Shown: positions 18,103 to 28,588, counted from the first letter of the stretch. The stretch: 64,000 nucleotides of DNA from Rhodanobacter sp. C03 (GCF_002001175.1 NZ_MUNT01000001.1:1054001-1118000), one strand, 5' to 3'. Notes: a model not told the origin generated them from the letters alone. Translations and numbers: made by a program.

Positions 18103-19126
18103 TGTTGCTGTCCTTCTCCAGCGCCGACAACCGGCGCACGTACTCGTCCAGATGCTTGAAGCGTGCCGCATTCTTCCGCCATTGGCGGTTCTCCTGCAGG
18201 GGCACGCCGGATGAATATTCGCCGGGTTCGCGGATCGAATGCGTGACCAGGCTCTTGGCGGTAATGGTAACCCGGTCGGCCAGTTCGAGATGCCCCAGCA
18301 CGCCGGCGTTGCCGCCGATCATGCAGTAGCGGCCGATTTTTGCGCTGCCGGCGACCGCCGCGCAGCCGGCCATCGCGGTGTGCGCGCCGATGTGGACGTT
18401 GTGGGCGATCTGGATCTGGTTGTCCAGCCGCACGTCCTCTTCCAGCACGGTGTCGTCCAGGGCGCCGCGATCGATCGTGGTGTTGGCGCCGATCTCGCAG
18501 TCATCGCCGACGCGCACGCCGCCGAGCTGCGGCAGCTTGATCCAATGATCCCTGTCGAAGGCAAGGCCGAAGCCGTCCGAGCCAATCACCGCGCCGGGAT
18601 GCACCAGCACGCGTTTGCCCAGTGTCACATTGGTGACCAAGGTCACCCTGGCGACCAGCCGCGACTGCGCGCCGACCGTGCAGTGTTCACCGATGATGCA
18701 ATGCGGGCCGAGTATCGCGCCGTCGCCGATCACGGCGCCGTCGCCGATCACGCAGCACGGGCCGATGCTGGCGCTGGCGCTGACCTGTGCACCGGCGGCA
18801 ACCACCGCACTGGGATGGATCCCCGGCGGTGCGGCCGGCAGGCGTTCGAACAGCGCGGCGATTTTCGCGTAGGCCACGTACGGATCATGCGCGACCAGTG
18901 CGGCCACCGGACAGTCGGCAAGGTCTTCTGCACGCAACACCACCACACCGGCGCGTGTACCTGTCAGTTGCGCGGTGTACTTGCTGTTGGAGAGAAAGCT
19001 CAGCTGGCTGGGGCCGGCGCCAGCCAGTGTACCGACGCCGTCGAGGCGGATTTCCGCATTGCCGTGACAGGTCAGACCGAATCGTTCGGCCAGTTCGGCG
19101 AGGGAGTAGGTGCTGTTCGCGCTCAA
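18095..19126 (-). CDS. lpxD: UDP-3-O-acylglucosamine N-acyltransferase
   Basis: A 343-residue enzyme that adds the N-linked hydroxyacyl chain in lipid A synthesis. The N-terminal uridine-binding domain contains LAELAERFGL and SQLSFLSNSKY. Hexapeptide repeats then fill the middle (IHPSAVVAAGAQVSASASIG and many more), with the catalytic region QIQIAHNVHIG and the C-terminal helix KNAARFKHLDEYVRRL. TTG at 19126 is chosen as start because GGAGAG lies 5 bases upstream and the length fits; no ATG is available. The non-ATG start is worth noting. Confidence 0.94.
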   Translation of the reverse strand: MSANSTYSLAELAERFGLTCHGNAEIRLDGVGTLAGAGPSQLSFLSNSKYTAQLTGTRAGVVVLRAEDLADCPVAALVAHDPYVAYAKIAALFERLPAAPPGIHPSAVVAAGAQVSASASIGPCCVIGDGAVIGDGAILGPHCIIGEHCTVGAQSRLVARVTLVTNVTLGKRVLVHPGAVIGSDGFGLAFDRDHWIKLPQLGGVRVGDDCEIGANTTIDRGALDDTVLEEDVRLDNQIQIAHNVHIGAHTAMAGCAAVAGSAKIGRYCMIGGNAGVLGHLELADRVTITAKSLVTHSIREPGEYSSGVPLQENRQWRKNAARFKHLDEYVRRLSALEKDSNNE

Positions 19127-19195
19127 GATGCTCTCCGTGACACGGCGGCCATTGTATCGGCAGGCGGCCCATCTGCGTGGTTTCGGGCCAGCACA

Positions 19196-19230
19196 AAGCA
19201 GAAAGCGCGGCATGGCCGCGCTTTCTGCTT
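19196..19230. terminator. Hairpin between bamA and lpxD
   Basis: A perfect 16-bp inverted repeat (AAGCAGAAAGCGCGGC / its complement) with a 3-base loop, lying 25 bp past the bamA stop. The following minus-strand sequence has only a short T-run, so it could act as a partial terminator that lowers read-through into the lpx genes. Confidence 0.75.
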
Positions 19231-19255
19231 GTTTCCGGATGCTCGTTGGTGACTG

Positions 19256-21670
19256 TTAGAACGTGCTGCCGAAGGTGAACTGGATGCGCTCCTCGTAGTG
19301 GGCGTCCGACGGCTGTGTGCGGAACGGTACGGCCAGGCTGATGATCAGCGGCCCGATCGGTGCCTGCCAGTGCAGCGAGACACCGGCCGAGGCGCGCAGC
19401 GTGCTGGCATTGAAGCTACTGATGCTCTGGTAGGCATTGCCGACATCGGTGAACAACGACACGCGTGCGGTGTTGGTGTCTTTCAGGAACGGCAGCGGCA
19501 GGTACAGTTCGGCCGTGCCGAGCACCTTGAACGCGCCGCCGACGGGCTGCGCGTAGTAGCCGCCGTCGCAATAACCGCTGCTCGATGCGGCTGTACCGTC
19601 GATGCAGACTCGCGGCCCCAGTGTGTTGTCCTGGAAGCCACGCACGTCGCGCACGCCGCCGGAATAGAAATTCTGCCAGAACGGGAAGTCCTGCCGCATG
19701 TCCACCGGTGCGGGCTGGCCTGCGGCAGCATAGACGGCCTTCAACGCGTCGAAAGCCTGGTCGCTGATGCCATTGGTACCATAGGTCTTGCCGTAGCCGG
19801 CCTGGCCGTCCAGATACAGCACGAAGCCCTTGCCGATCGGCCAGTAGTGGTTGGCTTCCGCGGTCAGTTTCCAGTACTGCACGGTCGAACCGGGCAGGGC
19901 GACATCGGTCGACAGGGACATCAGGCCGCCGCGGGTCGGCGCCCAGTAACCGTTGCGCGTATCGTGGTTCCAGCCCAGCGTGCCGATCCATGAATGGACG
20001 GTCTGGTGACCGATTTCGTTCTGGTAGTCGATCAGCACCTGCGGGCTGTAGCCCGGAATCAGGTTGACCTTGTTGCTGCTGATGCCAAGACCCACGCGCA
20101 TGCTGTCGGTTTCGGTGATCGGTATGCCGAGGTAGCTGGAAAAGGACTTCTGGCTGGTTGAGTAATCCGCGAAATCGGTATTGCCGTAGTCGGTCTTGGA
20201 ATAGTTGGCGCTGTAACCGATGCCGACGCCGTTGTCGGTCAGATAGGGGTTGTAGTAGTTCACCCCGTAGCTGGTGCTGTAGGTGCTGCGCGAGCCGCTT
20301 ACCGAGAAGCTGTCGCCGGTGCCGAACAGGTTGTTCTGCGATACCGAGGCGTTCAGGATGATGCCGGAGTACTGCGAATAACCGACGCCGAACTGCATGC
20401 TGCCGGCAGACTGCTCCTCGACCTTGACGCTGATGTCGACCTGGTCCTGGGTGCCCGCCACCAGCTTCTTGTCGATGTCGACCTTCTTGAAGAAACCGAG
20501 TCGCTGCAGGCGGATCTTGGAGCGATCGATCGCGGCCTGCGAATACCAGGAACCCTCAAGCTGGCGCATTTCGCGACGCAGCACCTCGTCCTCGGTTCGG
20601 GTATTGCCCTGGAAGACCACACGGCGCACGTAGACGCGCTGGCCCGGCTCGATGTACAGGGTCAGGTCGACGGTGCGCTTGTCCTTGTCCAGCTTGGGAA
20701 TCGGGGTGACCTTGGCATAGGCGTAGCCGATATTGGCCAGCACGGCCTTGATCGACTTCGAGCTTCCCTCGATCGCGGCACGGTTGAAGGTGTCGCCCTG
20801 TTTGACGAAGATCAGCTGGCGCAGGGTCGCTTCCGGCAGGATCAGCGTGCCGAGCAGCTTGACGTCGGTCACCTTGTAGATATCGCCTTCCTTGACGCTG
20901 GCGTCGATGTACATGCCTCGCTTGTCCGGCGAAATCGATACCTGGGTGGAGTCCACCCCGAAATCGGCATAGCCGCGATCCATGTAGTACGACTGCAACT
21001 TCTCCAGGTCGCCGGAGAGCTTTTCGCGCGAATACTGGTCGTCCTTCGAATACCACGACATCAGGTTGCTGGTGTCCGACTCGAAGCCCTTGCGGATATC
21101 CTTGTCGGTGAACGCGTGGTTGCCCAAGATGTTGATCTCCTGGATCTTGGCCACCTTGCCCTCGCGGATCTCGAGATCGATCGAGACGCGATTGCGGTCG
21201 AGTTCGGTCACGTGCGGAATCACCGACACGTTGTACTTGCCGCGGTTGTAGTACTGGCGGACCAGCTCTTGCTGCACGTTGTCCATGGCCAGCCGGTCGA
21301 AGGTCTCGCCCTCGGTGAGGCCGATATCCTTCAGGCCTTTCTTCAGGTCGTCGGTCTTGATGTCGTGGTTGCCGCGGATGGTCAGCTTGGCGATCGACGG
21401 CCGCTCGACCACCTTGATCACCAGGATGCTGCCGTCGCGATCCATCTCGACATCGCTGAAGAACTTGGTCTGGTACAACGCGCGAATGGCCTTCTGGGCC
21501 TCGTCGTTGGTCAGCCGGTCGCCCTTGTTGATCGGCAGGTAGTTGTACACGGTACCGGCCGAGATGCGGCTGAGGCCGTCGATGCGGATGTCCGACACCA
21601 CGAACGGGTCGAACGCAAACGCATTGGCGGAGAGGGAGGCAAGCAGGATCAGCGCGGCGATACGCTTCAT
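19256..21670 (-). CDS. bamA: Outer membrane protein assembly factor BamA
   Basis: An 804-residue Omp85 protein that inserts beta-barrel proteins into the outer membrane. A signal peptide ends around residue 19. Five POTRA domains follow to about residue 420 (VVSDIRIDGLSRISAGTVYNYLPI in the first). Then comes a 16-strand barrel with the conserved GVRDVRGF loop and a C-terminal Phe after RIQFTFGST. It follows rseP, as in most gammaproteobacteria, but skp is missing downstream. Control by sigma-E is expected from the family; no clear promoter was identified. Confidence 0.97.
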   Translation of the reverse strand: MKRIAALILLASLSANAFAFDPFVVSDIRIDGLSRISAGTVYNYLPINKGDRLTNDEAQKAIRALYQTKFFSDVEMDRDGSILVIKVVERPSIAKLTIRGNHDIKTDDLKKGLKDIGLTEGETFDRLAMDNVQQELVRQYYNRGKYNVSVIPHVTELDRNRVSIDLEIREGKVAKIQEINILGNHAFTDKDIRKGFESDTSNLMSWYSKDDQYSREKLSGDLEKLQSYYMDRGYADFGVDSTQVSISPDKRGMYIDASVKEGDIYKVTDVKLLGTLILPEATLRQLIFVKQGDTFNRAAIEGSSKSIKAVLANIGYAYAKVTPIPKLDKDKRTVDLTLYIEPGQRVYVRRVVFQGNTRTEDEVLRREMRQLEGSWYSQAAIDRSKIRLQRLGFFKKVDIDKKLVAGTQDQVDISVKVEEQSAGSMQFGVGYSQYSGIILNASVSQNNLFGTGDSFSVSGSRSTYSTSYGVNYYNPYLTDNGVGIGYSANYSKTDYGNTDFADYSTSQKSFSSYLGIPITETDSMRVGLGISSNKVNLIPGYSPQVLIDYQNEIGHQTVHSWIGTLGWNHDTRNGYWAPTRGGLMSLSTDVALPGSTVQYWKLTAEANHYWPIGKGFVLYLDGQAGYGKTYGTNGISDQAFDALKAVYAAAGQPAPVDMRQDFPFWQNFYSGGVRDVRGFQDNTLGPRVCIDGTAASSSGYCDGGYYAQPVGGAFKVLGTAELYLPLPFLKDTNTARVSLFTDVGNAYQSISSFNASTLRASAGVSLHWQAPIGPLIISLAVPFRTQPSDAHYEERIQFTFGSTF

Positions 21671-21731
21671 CGTCGGTTCCGTTGGGTTATTTCGATGAGG
21701 CAGCCAGCGTGGCCGCCCCGATCAAGAGCAT

Positions 21732-21754
21732 GAAACAGGGGGTAATCCTGTTTC
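21732..21754. other. Hairpin in the rseP-bamA gap
   Basis: An 8-bp inverted repeat, GAAACAGG / CCTGTTTC, with a 7-base loop in the 195-bp gap between rseP and bamA. It has no poly-U tail on the minus strand and may modulate read-through or mRNA processing. The rest of this gap shows nothing recognisable and probably includes a bamA promoter. Confidence 0.45.
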
Positions 21755-21865
21755 GAAAAGGTGTCTGCACTCCGCCGGAGTGCCTTGGTTGACTTGCCGC
21801 CGCGCTGCACTGCGGATGGCGCAGGCACGCTTGCATCGACATGCCGAAATCGCTGCACGTCATGG

Positions 21866-23212
21866 TCACGACAGCAGCATGCGGTGGATGTCGTTGTAGA
21901 ACGCCAACCCCATCAGGGTGAACAGCAGCGCCAGTCCAATGTATTGACCGACGATCATCACCTGTTCACTGACCGGGCTGCCTTTGACCAACTCCACAAG
22001 ATAATACAGTAGGTGTCCGCCATCCAGCAGCGGGATCGGCAGCAGGTTCAGGATGGCCAGGCTCAGCGACACCAGTGCCAGGAACTGCAGGAACCACGAC
22101 AGGCCCATGCCGGCGTAGTCATTGGCCACTTGGGCGATGCCGATCACGCCGGACAGGTTGTTGGCGGAGGCCTGCCCGCTAACCATCTTGCCGATCAGGT
22201 TGAAAGTTTGCGTGGTGTTGAACCAAGTGGCCCGCAGCGCTGCGCCGAAAGCCCGAACCGGGCCGTAGCTCAGGGTGACCTGTTCGGGTCCAGGCGCACC
22301 CATACCAATCACCCAGTTGACGGGCTGGCCCTGCAGGGACTCCCATTTCGCATCGACGGCCAACAGCATCGGCTTGCCGGCGCGCTCGATGCCCAATTGC
22401 AGATGGGGTGATTTGGCCGCTTCCGCGGGTATCAATTTCTGGAACATGGAGTAATCGGCCACAGGCTGGCCATTGATCGTCACGATGCGGTCGCCGCCCT
22501 GCATGCCAGCCAGCGCTGCCGGTTTGCCCGGCAGCACGTTGGCGGCAACCGCGGGGGAGGGTGCCAGCTCCAGGCCGAGCTTTTTCAGGTATTGATCGAT
22601 GGGTTGCCCAGCTGGTAGCTGCTCCAGCGGTATCACCAGCTGGCGCGAGCTGCCATTGCTGCCGCGCACGGTGAGTGGTAGCGGCGTGCGTCCGAGCAGC
22701 GCATTAGCCACGCTGTCCATCGCGTCGGTGAAGGTACTCACCGTACGGCCATCGATGCTGAGGATGCGATCACCCGGCAGAATGCCCGCCTCGGCGGCGA
22801 GGCTGTGCGGTACGGCGGTGACGATGGGTGCCACGTCCGGCCGCCCCAGCATGAACATCAGCCAGAATGCCGCGATGGTAAAGATCAGGTTGAAGCCCGG
22901 GCCGGCCGCCACAATCGCGATGCGTTTCCACACCGACTTGCCGGTGAACTCCTGGTCGCGCAAGGCCGGGTCGACCTCGCCCTCGCGCGCATCCAGCATC
23001 TTGACGTAGCCGCCCAGCGGGATCGCAGCGATCTGGTATTCGGTGCCATCGCGGCCGATGCGCTTCCAGATCGCGTTGCCGAAGCCGACCGAGAAACGCA
23101 GCACCTTGACGCCGCAGCGGCGCGCGACCCAGTAATGGCCGAATTCATGAAAGGTGACCAGCACGCCCAGCGTGACCAGCAACCAGAACACCGAGCCGAA
23201 AAAGGAAGTCAT
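21866..23212 (-). CDS. rseP: RIP metalloprotease RseP (site-2 protease)
   Basis: A 448-residue inner-membrane zinc protease that cuts anti-sigma factor RseA in the envelope stress response. The HEFGH motif sits at residues 22-26 in the first membrane segment. A tandem PDZ region occupies about residues 110-320, and the third catalytic residue lies in LNLLPIPLLDGGH near the C-terminus. The ATG at 23212 is used; a TTG three bases earlier is also possible. It lies directly downstream of dxr. Confidence 0.96.
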   Translation of the reverse strand: MTSFFGSVFWLLVTLGVLVTFHEFGHYWVARRCGVKVLRFSVGFGNAIWKRIGRDGTEYQIAAIPLGGYVKMLDAREGEVDPALRDQEFTGKSVWKRIAIVAAGPGFNLIFTIAAFWLMFMLGRPDVAPIVTAVPHSLAAEAGILPGDRILSIDGRTVSTFTDAMDSVANALLGRTPLPLTVRGSNGSSRQLVIPLEQLPAGQPIDQYLKKLGLELAPSPAVAANVLPGKPAALAGMQGGDRIVTINGQPVADYSMFQKLIPAEAAKSPHLQLGIERAGKPMLLAVDAKWESLQGQPVNWVIGMGAPGPEQVTLSYGPVRAFGAALRATWFNTTQTFNLIGKMVSGQASANNLSGVIGIAQVANDYAGMGLSWFLQFLALVSLSLAILNLLPIPLLDGGHLLYYLVELVKGSPVSEQVMIVGQYIGLALLFTLMGLAFYNDIHRMLLS

Positions 23213-23248
23213 CAAGCGCCGTAAAGGGGAGTCATCAGATCAAGGATA

Positions 23249-24424
23249 TCAGCAAGCATTGCGCAGAATACGGCGGGCCGCCTCGCGGGCGCCCCGGTCA
23301 CGTTCAGCAAGGGTCCCAACATCGACCACGGCTTGCGCCGGCAGTTCCGCAAGTACCGCCTCGACCACGTCGGCAATCGACAGGAACGGCAGCGCGCCGG
23401 CCAGAAACGCTTCCACGGCGACCTCGTTGGCGGCATTCAGCACGGCCGGGGCGTCGCCGCCGGCGCGCAGCGCCTGGAACGCCAGCGCCAGACAGCGGAA
23501 GGTGACCAGATCCGGTGGCTCGAACTGCAACGGCGCGCAGGCGGCCAGATTCAACGGCGCCACGCCAGCCTCGACCCGCTCCGGCCACGCCAACGCGTGG
23601 GCGATTGCGGTGCGCATGTCCGGATTGCCAAGCTGGGCCAGCACCGAGCCATCGACGTATTCGACCAGCGAATGCACCAGGCTCTGCGGGTGCACCAGCA
23701 CGTCGATCGCCTCGGCCGGGGCACCGAACAGATGATGCGCCTCGATCACTTCCAGGCCCTTGTTCATGAGCGTGGCCGAATCAACCGAGATCTTGCGGCC
23801 CATCACCCAGTTCGGATGTTTGCAGGCCTGATCCGGCGTGATATCGGCCAGTTCGGATCGGGTGCGGCCGCGGAACGGGCCGCCGGAAGCGGTCAGGATC
23901 AGCCGGCGCACGCCGCTGGCGCGCAGGTCCGGTCGCCCGCCCGGCAGGCACTGGAAGATCGCGTTGTGCTCGGAGTCGACCGGGACCAGTGCGCCACCGC
24001 CGGCAGCGACCGCTGCCAGCAACAGCGGGCCGGCCATCACGATGGACTCCTTGTTGGCCAGCAGCAGATGCTTGCCGGCGCGCGCTGCTGCCAGGGTGGA
24101 GTCCAGTCCGGCGGCACCGACGATCGCGGCTACCACCGTGTCGCACAGTTCACCGGCGGCAGCGGCCGTCAACGCGGCATGGCCGCTGGCCACCTCGCAG
24201 CGCACGCCGGCGGCGGCGAGGCGGCGTGCCAGTTCGGCCTCCAGCGCGGGATCGGCGATCACCGCCAGCTGCGGTCGATGCCGTATGCACAGCTCGGCCA
24301 GTGCCTCGACCTGACGATGCGCGGTCAGCACGGTGGCGCGGAAGCGCTCCGGGTGACGCGCGATGACGTCGAGTGTGTTGCCGCCGATCGAACCGGTGGC
24401 GCCGAGGACGGCGACGTTCTTCAT
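23249..24424 (-). CDS. dxr: 1-deoxy-D-xylulose 5-phosphate reductoisomerase
   Basis: A 391-residue enzyme of the MEP isoprenoid pathway, making MEP from DXP with NADPH; the target of fosmidomycin. The NADPH-binding [15 protein letters not shown] opens the protein. [24 protein letters not shown] with the metal-binding acidic residues, [12 protein letters not shown] and the [23 protein letters not shown] stretch are diagnostic. The ATG at 24424 lies one base past the cdsA stop, so the two are tightly coupled. Confidence 0.97.
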   Translation of the reverse strand: MKNVAVLGATGSIGGNTLDVIARHPERFRATVLTAHRQVEALAELCIRHRPQLAVIADPALEAELARRLAAAGVRCEVASGHAALTAAAAGELCDTVVAAIVGAAGLDSTLAAARAGKHLLLANKESIVMAGPLLLAAVAAGGGALVPVDSEHNAIFQCLPGGRPDLRASGVRRLILTASGGPFRGRTRSELADITPDQACKHPNWVMGRKISVDSATLMNKGLEVIEAHHLFGAPAEAIDVLVHPQSLVHSLVEYVDGSVLAQLGNPDMRTAIAHALAWPERVEAGVAPLNLAACAPLQFEPPDLVTFRCLALAFQALRAGGDAPAVLNAANEVAVEAFLAGALPFLSIADVVEAVLAELPAQAVVDVGTLAERDRGAREAARRILRNAC

Positions 24425-24425
24425 C

Positions 24426-25244
24426 TCACAGGCCTAGCAGCAACAGGCCGGTGGCGAAGACCGGCAACGCGGCAAACACGCTGTCGAGCCGATCCATCAG
24501 GCCGCCATGGCCGGGGATGATGGTGCCCGAGTCCTTCACCTGGGCATGCCGCTTCATCAGGCTCTCGATCAGGTCGCCGACGATCGATGCCGCCACCGTG
24601 AGCAGGGCCAGCACAGTCAGACCAAGCAACTGAGCGCCCCGCACATCGAGCAGCCAGCCACCGAGCACGGTCACCACTACGCCGGCGACTATGGCGCCGT
24701 AGGCGCCGGCCCAGGTCTTGCCCGGGCTGATCTGCGGCGCCAGCTTGCGCTTGCCAAAGGTGCGGCCGCTGAAATAGGCACCGATGTCGGCAGCCCAGAC
24801 AATCACCAGCGCCAGCAGGGTCCACCAGTGGCCATGCGGCAAGCGCTCATGGATGCTCACCAGGGCGATCCATGCCGGGAAGATCACGAACGCGCCGGCC
24901 AGCAGTTTCAGCATGCGGTTTTCGCCGGTCGGAGCGGCGGCGAAGGCGAAATGGCGCAGCCACAGGCAGGCCAGCAGCCACCAGGCTACGCCAGCGGCCA
25001 GCAGTAGCGGCGTCGCGATGCCGGCATGCCCGCACCACAGCAACGCGAACACGAGGGTGGCGGCGATCAGCAGGCCGATCCGTGCGGACTGATTCTTCAG
25101 TCCGCTGAGCTGGGCCCATTCCCACAATGCCGCGAGAAACGCCGCTGCGGAGACCAGCGCGAACACCGTGCTCGACGACAGCAGGATGATCAGGATCACC
25201 AGAGGCGCGAGTACGAGGGCGGTGAGGGTGCGTTGTAGCAGCAT
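24426..25244 (-). CDS. cdsA: Phosphatidate cytidylyltransferase
   Basis: A 272-residue polytopic membrane enzyme that makes CDP-diacylglycerol, the precursor of all phospholipids. It has about eight hydrophobic segments. The family signature is complete near residues 233-262 ([13 protein letters not shown] then [13 protein letters not shown]). Upstream, [31 protein letters not shown] is also typical. It starts 9 bp downstream of uppS and abuts dxr. Confidence 0.96.
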   Translation of the reverse strand: MLLQRTLTALVLAPLVILIILLSSSTVFALVSAAAFLAALWEWAQLSGLKNQSARIGLLIAATLVFALLWCGHAGIATPLLLAAGVAWWLLACLWLRHFAFAAAPTGENRMLKLLAGAFVIFPAWIALVSIHERLPHGHWWTLLALVIVWAADIGAYFSGRTFGKRKLAPQISPGKTWAGAYGAIVAGVVVTVLGGWLLDVRGAQLLGLTVLALLTVAASIVGDLIESLMKRHAQVKDSGTIIPGHGGLMDRLDSVFAALPVFATGLLLLGL

Positions 25245-25253
25245 GGAAATCCT

Positions 25254-26009
25254 TCAGGAAGTGGCGGCGATCTGCTCGCCAGTGCGGCCGTAACGGCGCT
25301 CGCGGCGGGCATAGTCTTCGATGGCCCGACGCAGGCAAGCCTGGTCGAAGTCCGGCCACAGGGTGTCGGTAAAGTACAATTCGGCGTAAGCCACCTGCCA
25401 CAGCAGGAAGTTGCTGATGCGGCATTCGCCGCCGGTGCGGATGAACAGATCCAGCGGTGGCAGTTCGGCCAGACTTGTCCACTGATTCAGCCGGGTCTCG
25501 TCGATCTCATCAGCCCGAAGCTCGCCGCGGGCCACCGCCTCGGCCGCCTGACGGCTGGCCTGCACGATGTCCCAACGACCGCCGTAGTTCACCGCGATGT
25601 TCACCTGCAGCCGGTCATTGCCAGCCGTACGGGCCATCGCTGCCTGCATGCGCTGACGCAGCGGTTCGTCGAAGGCATCCAGGTCGCCGACGAAGCGCAG
25701 GCGCACGCCGTTGGCGTGCAGCTCATCCACTTCCTTGTCCAGTGCGCGCACGAACAGGCTCATCAACGCACCTACCTCGGCTTGCGGCCGCTGCCAGTTT
25801 TCGCTGGAGAACGCGAACAGGGTCAGCGCCTGGATGCCTTCGCGCAGGCAGGATTCGATCGCCTCCCGCACCGCCTTGCGCCCGGCGTTGTGGCCGAAGC
25901 TGCGCGGGCGGTGGCGCGCCTTGGCCCAGCGGCCGTTGCCATCCATCACGATGGCGATATGGCGTGGAACCTGCGAAGCCGGAACCTGTCGAGCCTGGGC
26001 CTTGGTCAT
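25254..26009 (-). CDS. uppS: Undecaprenyl diphosphate synthase (Z-type prenyltransferase)
   Basis: This 251-residue protein extends FPP with eight IPP units to undecaprenyl diphosphate, the peptidoglycan and LPS lipid carrier. HIAIVMDGNGRWAK carries the catalytic Asp. GHNAGRKAVREAI, LTLFAFSSENWQRP and the C-terminal PLDLFIRTGGECRISNFLLWQ with ELYFTDTLWPDF are diagnostic. It takes the product of ispA, which is also in the window. The ATG at 26009 follows frr by 25 bp. Confidence 0.97.
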   Translation of the reverse strand: MTKAQARQVPASQVPRHIAIVMDGNGRWAKARHRPRSFGHNAGRKAVREAIESCLREGIQALTLFAFSSENWQRPQAEVGALMSLFVRALDKEVDELHANGVRLRFVGDLDAFDEPLRQRMQAAMARTAGNDRLQVNIAVNYGGRWDIVQASRQAAEAVARGELRADEIDETRLNQWTSLAELPPLDLFIRTGGECRISNFLLWQVAYAELYFTDTLWPDFDQACLRRAIEDYARRERRYGRTGEQIAATS

Positions 26010-26034
26010 GGAATGAGGAAGGATGATGGCCGCG

Positions 26035-26592
26035 TCAGAGCGCCATCAGCTCCTCTTCCTTGGCCCTGCACACGACGTCGACGTCCTTGACCGCACGGTC
26101 GGTAAGCTTCTGGATCTCGTCGTCGGCGCGGCTCTCGTCGTCCTCGGTGATGAGCTTCTCCTTGAGCAGATCCTTGACCTGCTGCAGGGCGTCGCGGCGC
26201 ACGTTGCGGATCGCGATTTTCGCGTTCTCACCTTCATGGCCGACATGCTTGGCCAGCTCCCGACGGCGCTCTTCGGTGAGTGCGGGCATGTTGAGGCGGA
26301 TCACGGTGCCGGCTGTGGTCGGCGTGATGCCGATGTCCGAGGCCATCAGCGCCTTCTCGATCGGTGCCACCATGGTCTTTTCCCATGGCGTGATGATGAT
26401 CGTGCGCGAGTCGGACAGCGATACCGAGGCGACCTGGCTCAGTGGCATGTCGGCGCCGTAATAGGACACCTTGATGTGATCCACCAGCGCGGTGCTGGCG
26501 CGGCCGGTACGAATGCGGGTGAGGTCGTGCTTGAGCGAGTCGATGCTCTTGCCCATGCGGGTCTGGGCATCGGTTTTGATGTCGTTGAGCAT
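26035..26592 (-). CDS. frr: Ribosome recycling factor
   Basis: A 185-residue RRF that with EF-G splits post-termination ribosomes. The three-helix bundle is interrupted by a small domain (PLSQVASVSLSDSRTIIITPWEKTM). GRASTALVDHI and RRRELAKHVGHEGENAKIAIRNVRRDA are typical. It lies 86 bp downstream of pyrH, following the usual tsf-pyrH-frr order. Confidence 0.97.
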   Translation of the reverse strand: MLNDIKTDAQTRMGKSIDSLKHDLTRIRTGRASTALVDHIKVSYYGADMPLSQVASVSLSDSRTIIITPWEKTMVAPIEKALMASDIGITPTTAGTVIRLNMPALTEERRRELAKHVGHEGENAKIAIRNVRRDALQQVKDLLKEKLITEDDESRADDEIQKLTDRAVKDVDVVCRAKEEELMAL

Positions 26593-26678
26593 GTGGCGTT
26601 TCCCGATGAATCTGGCAACGTTGAATTATAGCAGCGCCGACTGTTGCAGCCGGTGCCGGGGATGGTTTCTGCGTGGAT

Positions 26679-27401
26679 TCAGCCGCCGTCGACCAGGGTG
26701 CCGATCGCTTCACCATGCATGATCCGCATCAGACTGCCTGGCACGCTCATGTCGTAGATGCGCAGCGGCATCTGGTGGTCGCGGCACAGCGCGATCGCGG
26801 CAGTGTCCATCACCGCCAGCTTGCGCTCGATCACGTCGTCGTAGCCGAGCCGCTCGTAGCGGGTGGCGTCGTGGTGCTTGGTCGGGTCGGCGGTGTACAC
26901 GCCGTCCACCTTGGTCGCCTTCAGCAGCAACTCGGCGCCCACTTCGACCGCGCGCAGGGCGGCGGCCGAGTCGGTGGTGAAGAACGGGTTGCCGGTGCCG
27001 GCGGCGAACAGCACGATGCGCCCTTTCTCGATGTGGCGGATCGCGCGACGGCGAATGAAATCCTCGGACACGTCATGGATCTGGATCGCGCTCATCACGC
27101 GGGCGAAGCCGCCACGCCGCTCGATCGCGTCCTGCATCGCCAGCGCGTTCATCACCGTGGCCAGCATGCCCATGTGATCCCCGGTGACGCGGTCCATGCC
27201 GGCGGCGGCGAGACCGGCGCCGCGGAAGATGTTGCCGCCACCGATCACCACGCCGATCTGGATGCCAGCACGTTGCACCTCGATGATCTCGTCGGCGAGC
27301 CGGCCGATCACTTTCGGGTCGATGCCGTAGTCCGCTTCGCCCATCAGGGCTTCACCGGAGAGCTTGAGCAGGATGCGGCGGTACTTCGGCTGGTCGCTCA
27401 T
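26679..27401 (-). CDS. pyrH: UMP kinase
   Basis: A 240-residue hexameric amino-acid-kinase-fold enzyme that phosphorylates UMP to [13 protein letters not shown] opens the fold; [58 protein letters not shown] and [10 protein letters not shown] follow. The ATG is at 27401. A strong terminator lies upstream, after tsf, so pyrH-frr probably has its own promoter in the 27,402-27,560 interval. Confidence 0.97.
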   Translation of the reverse strand: MSDQPKYRRILLKLSGEALMGEADYGIDPKVIGRLADEIIEVQRAGIQIGVVIGGGNIFRGAGLAAAGMDRVTGDHMGMLATVMNALAMQDAIERRGGFARVMSAIQIHDVSEDFIRRRAIRHIEKGRIVLFAAGTGNPFFTTDSAAALRAVEVGAELLLKATKVDGVYTADPTKHHDATRYERLGYDDVIERKLAVMDTAAIALCRDHQMPLRIYDMSVPGSLMRIMHGEAIGTLVDGG

Positions 27402-27563
27402 GGAATCTCCGGATTGTGTGGGGCAAACCGCTGCATTGTAGCGGTAGCGGGCTCCCGTCGGGAACGCCGAGGTCGGGCTGTCGCTGCAATTCGCTGGCTA
27501 TGATGGGGAGCTTCAAGCTGCCCCGAATCGTGTGACGGCGTGATTCGCGGGAGGTGCGCCCAC

Positions 27564-27591
27564 AAAAAAGCCGCGGTTTCCCGCGGCTTTT
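27564..27591 (-). terminator. Rho-independent terminator after tsf
   Basis: An 11-bp inverted repeat, AAAAGCCGCGG / CCGCGGCTTTT, with a 4-base loop. On the minus strand it is followed by a run of six U, 25 bp past the tsf stop. Confidence 0.93.
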
Positions 27592-27616
27592 CGCAGCTTG
27601 ATGGCCTGGAAGTCGC

Positions 27617-28495
27617 TTAGACCTGCATCGCCTTGGCCACTTCGGCCAAGTAGTCTTCCTGGACCTTCTCGATGCCTTCGCCGACGGCCAGACGGGCCAC
27701 CGAGATGACATCGGCGCCTTCCTTCTTCAGCGCGTCGGCCACGGTCACGTTGGTATCCAGCACGTAGGGCTGACCGAGCAGGGTGACTTCGGCGATGATC
27801 TTGTGGACCTTGCCGGCGACAATCTTCTCGAGGATCTCGGCCGGCTTGGCCTTTTCCTTGTCGGACATCTGGCTCAGCGCGATGTCCTTTTCCTTGGCCA
27901 GGAACTCGGCGGGAACGTCATCGGCGCGGACATAGGCCGGGTTCATCGCGGCGACATGCATCGCGATGCCCTTGGCCAGCTCCTCGGAGCCGCCCTTGAG
28001 CGCGACCAGCACGCCGATGCGGCCGCCGTGGGTGTAGCTGCCGATCACGCCATCATTCTTGACGACGGCCATGCGGCGCACGTCGATCTTCTCGCCGATG
28101 GTGGCGATCAGGACCTTGGCGGCTTCCTCGACATTGCTGGCACCCGGGTAGGCGGCAGCCTTCAGCGCGTCGATGTCGGCGGCACCGGAATTCAGCGCGA
28201 CGTCGGCGACGGTGTCGCTGAACTTCAGGAAGCTGGCATCTTTGCCGACGAAGTCGGTCTCGCAGTTGATCTCGACCAGCACGGCCTTGCCCGGTGCCTG
28301 GGCGGCGACGATGCGGCCTTCGGCGGCGATGCGGCTGGCCTTCTTGTCGGCCTTGGCCAGGCCGGACTTGCGCAACCATTCCATCGCGATTTCGATGTCG
28401 CCGTTGTTCTCGACCAGCGCCTTCTTGCATTCCATCATGCCGGCACCGGACCGCTCACGCAGATCCTTGACCAGTTGGGCGGAAATATTGCTCAT
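27617..28495 (-). CDS. tsf: Elongation factor Ts
   Basis: This 292-residue protein is the guanine-nucleotide exchange factor for EF-Tu. [46 protein letters not shown] gives the UBA-like and core N-terminal region. [12 protein letters not shown] and the dimerisation domain follow. It lies downstream of rpsB with a strong hairpin between them, and ends at a Rho-independent terminator. Confidence 0.97.
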   Translation of the reverse strand: MSNISAQLVKDLRERSGAGMMECKKALVENNGDIEIAMEWLRKSGLAKADKKASRIAAEGRIVAAQAPGKAVLVEINCETDFVGKDASFLKFSDTVADVALNSGAADIDALKAAAYPGASNVEEAAKVLIATIGEKIDVRRMAVVKNDGVIGSYTHGGRIGVLVALKGGSEELAKGIAMHVAAMNPAYVRADDVPAEFLAKEKDIALSQMSDKEKAKPAEILEKIVAGKVHKIIAEVTLLGQPYVLDTNVTVADALKKEGADVISVARLAVGEGIEKVQEDYLAEVAKAMQV

Positions 28496-28519
28496 CGGTA
28501 GTCCTCTAATGCTTTGATG

Positions 28520-28546
28520 GCGCCGCGGCAGGGCATGCCGCGGCGC
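28520..28546. other. Intercistronic hairpin between rpsB and tsf
   Basis: A perfect 11-bp GC-rich stem, GCGCCGCGGCA / TGCCGCGGCGC, with a 5-base loop and no U-run on the minus strand. In E. coli a partial terminator in the same place sets the S2:EF-Ts ratio; the same role here is inference. Confidence 0.65.
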
Positions 28547-28588
28547 GTTATCGCTGGTTGATCCGGCGCCTAAGCGCCGTGATCACAC

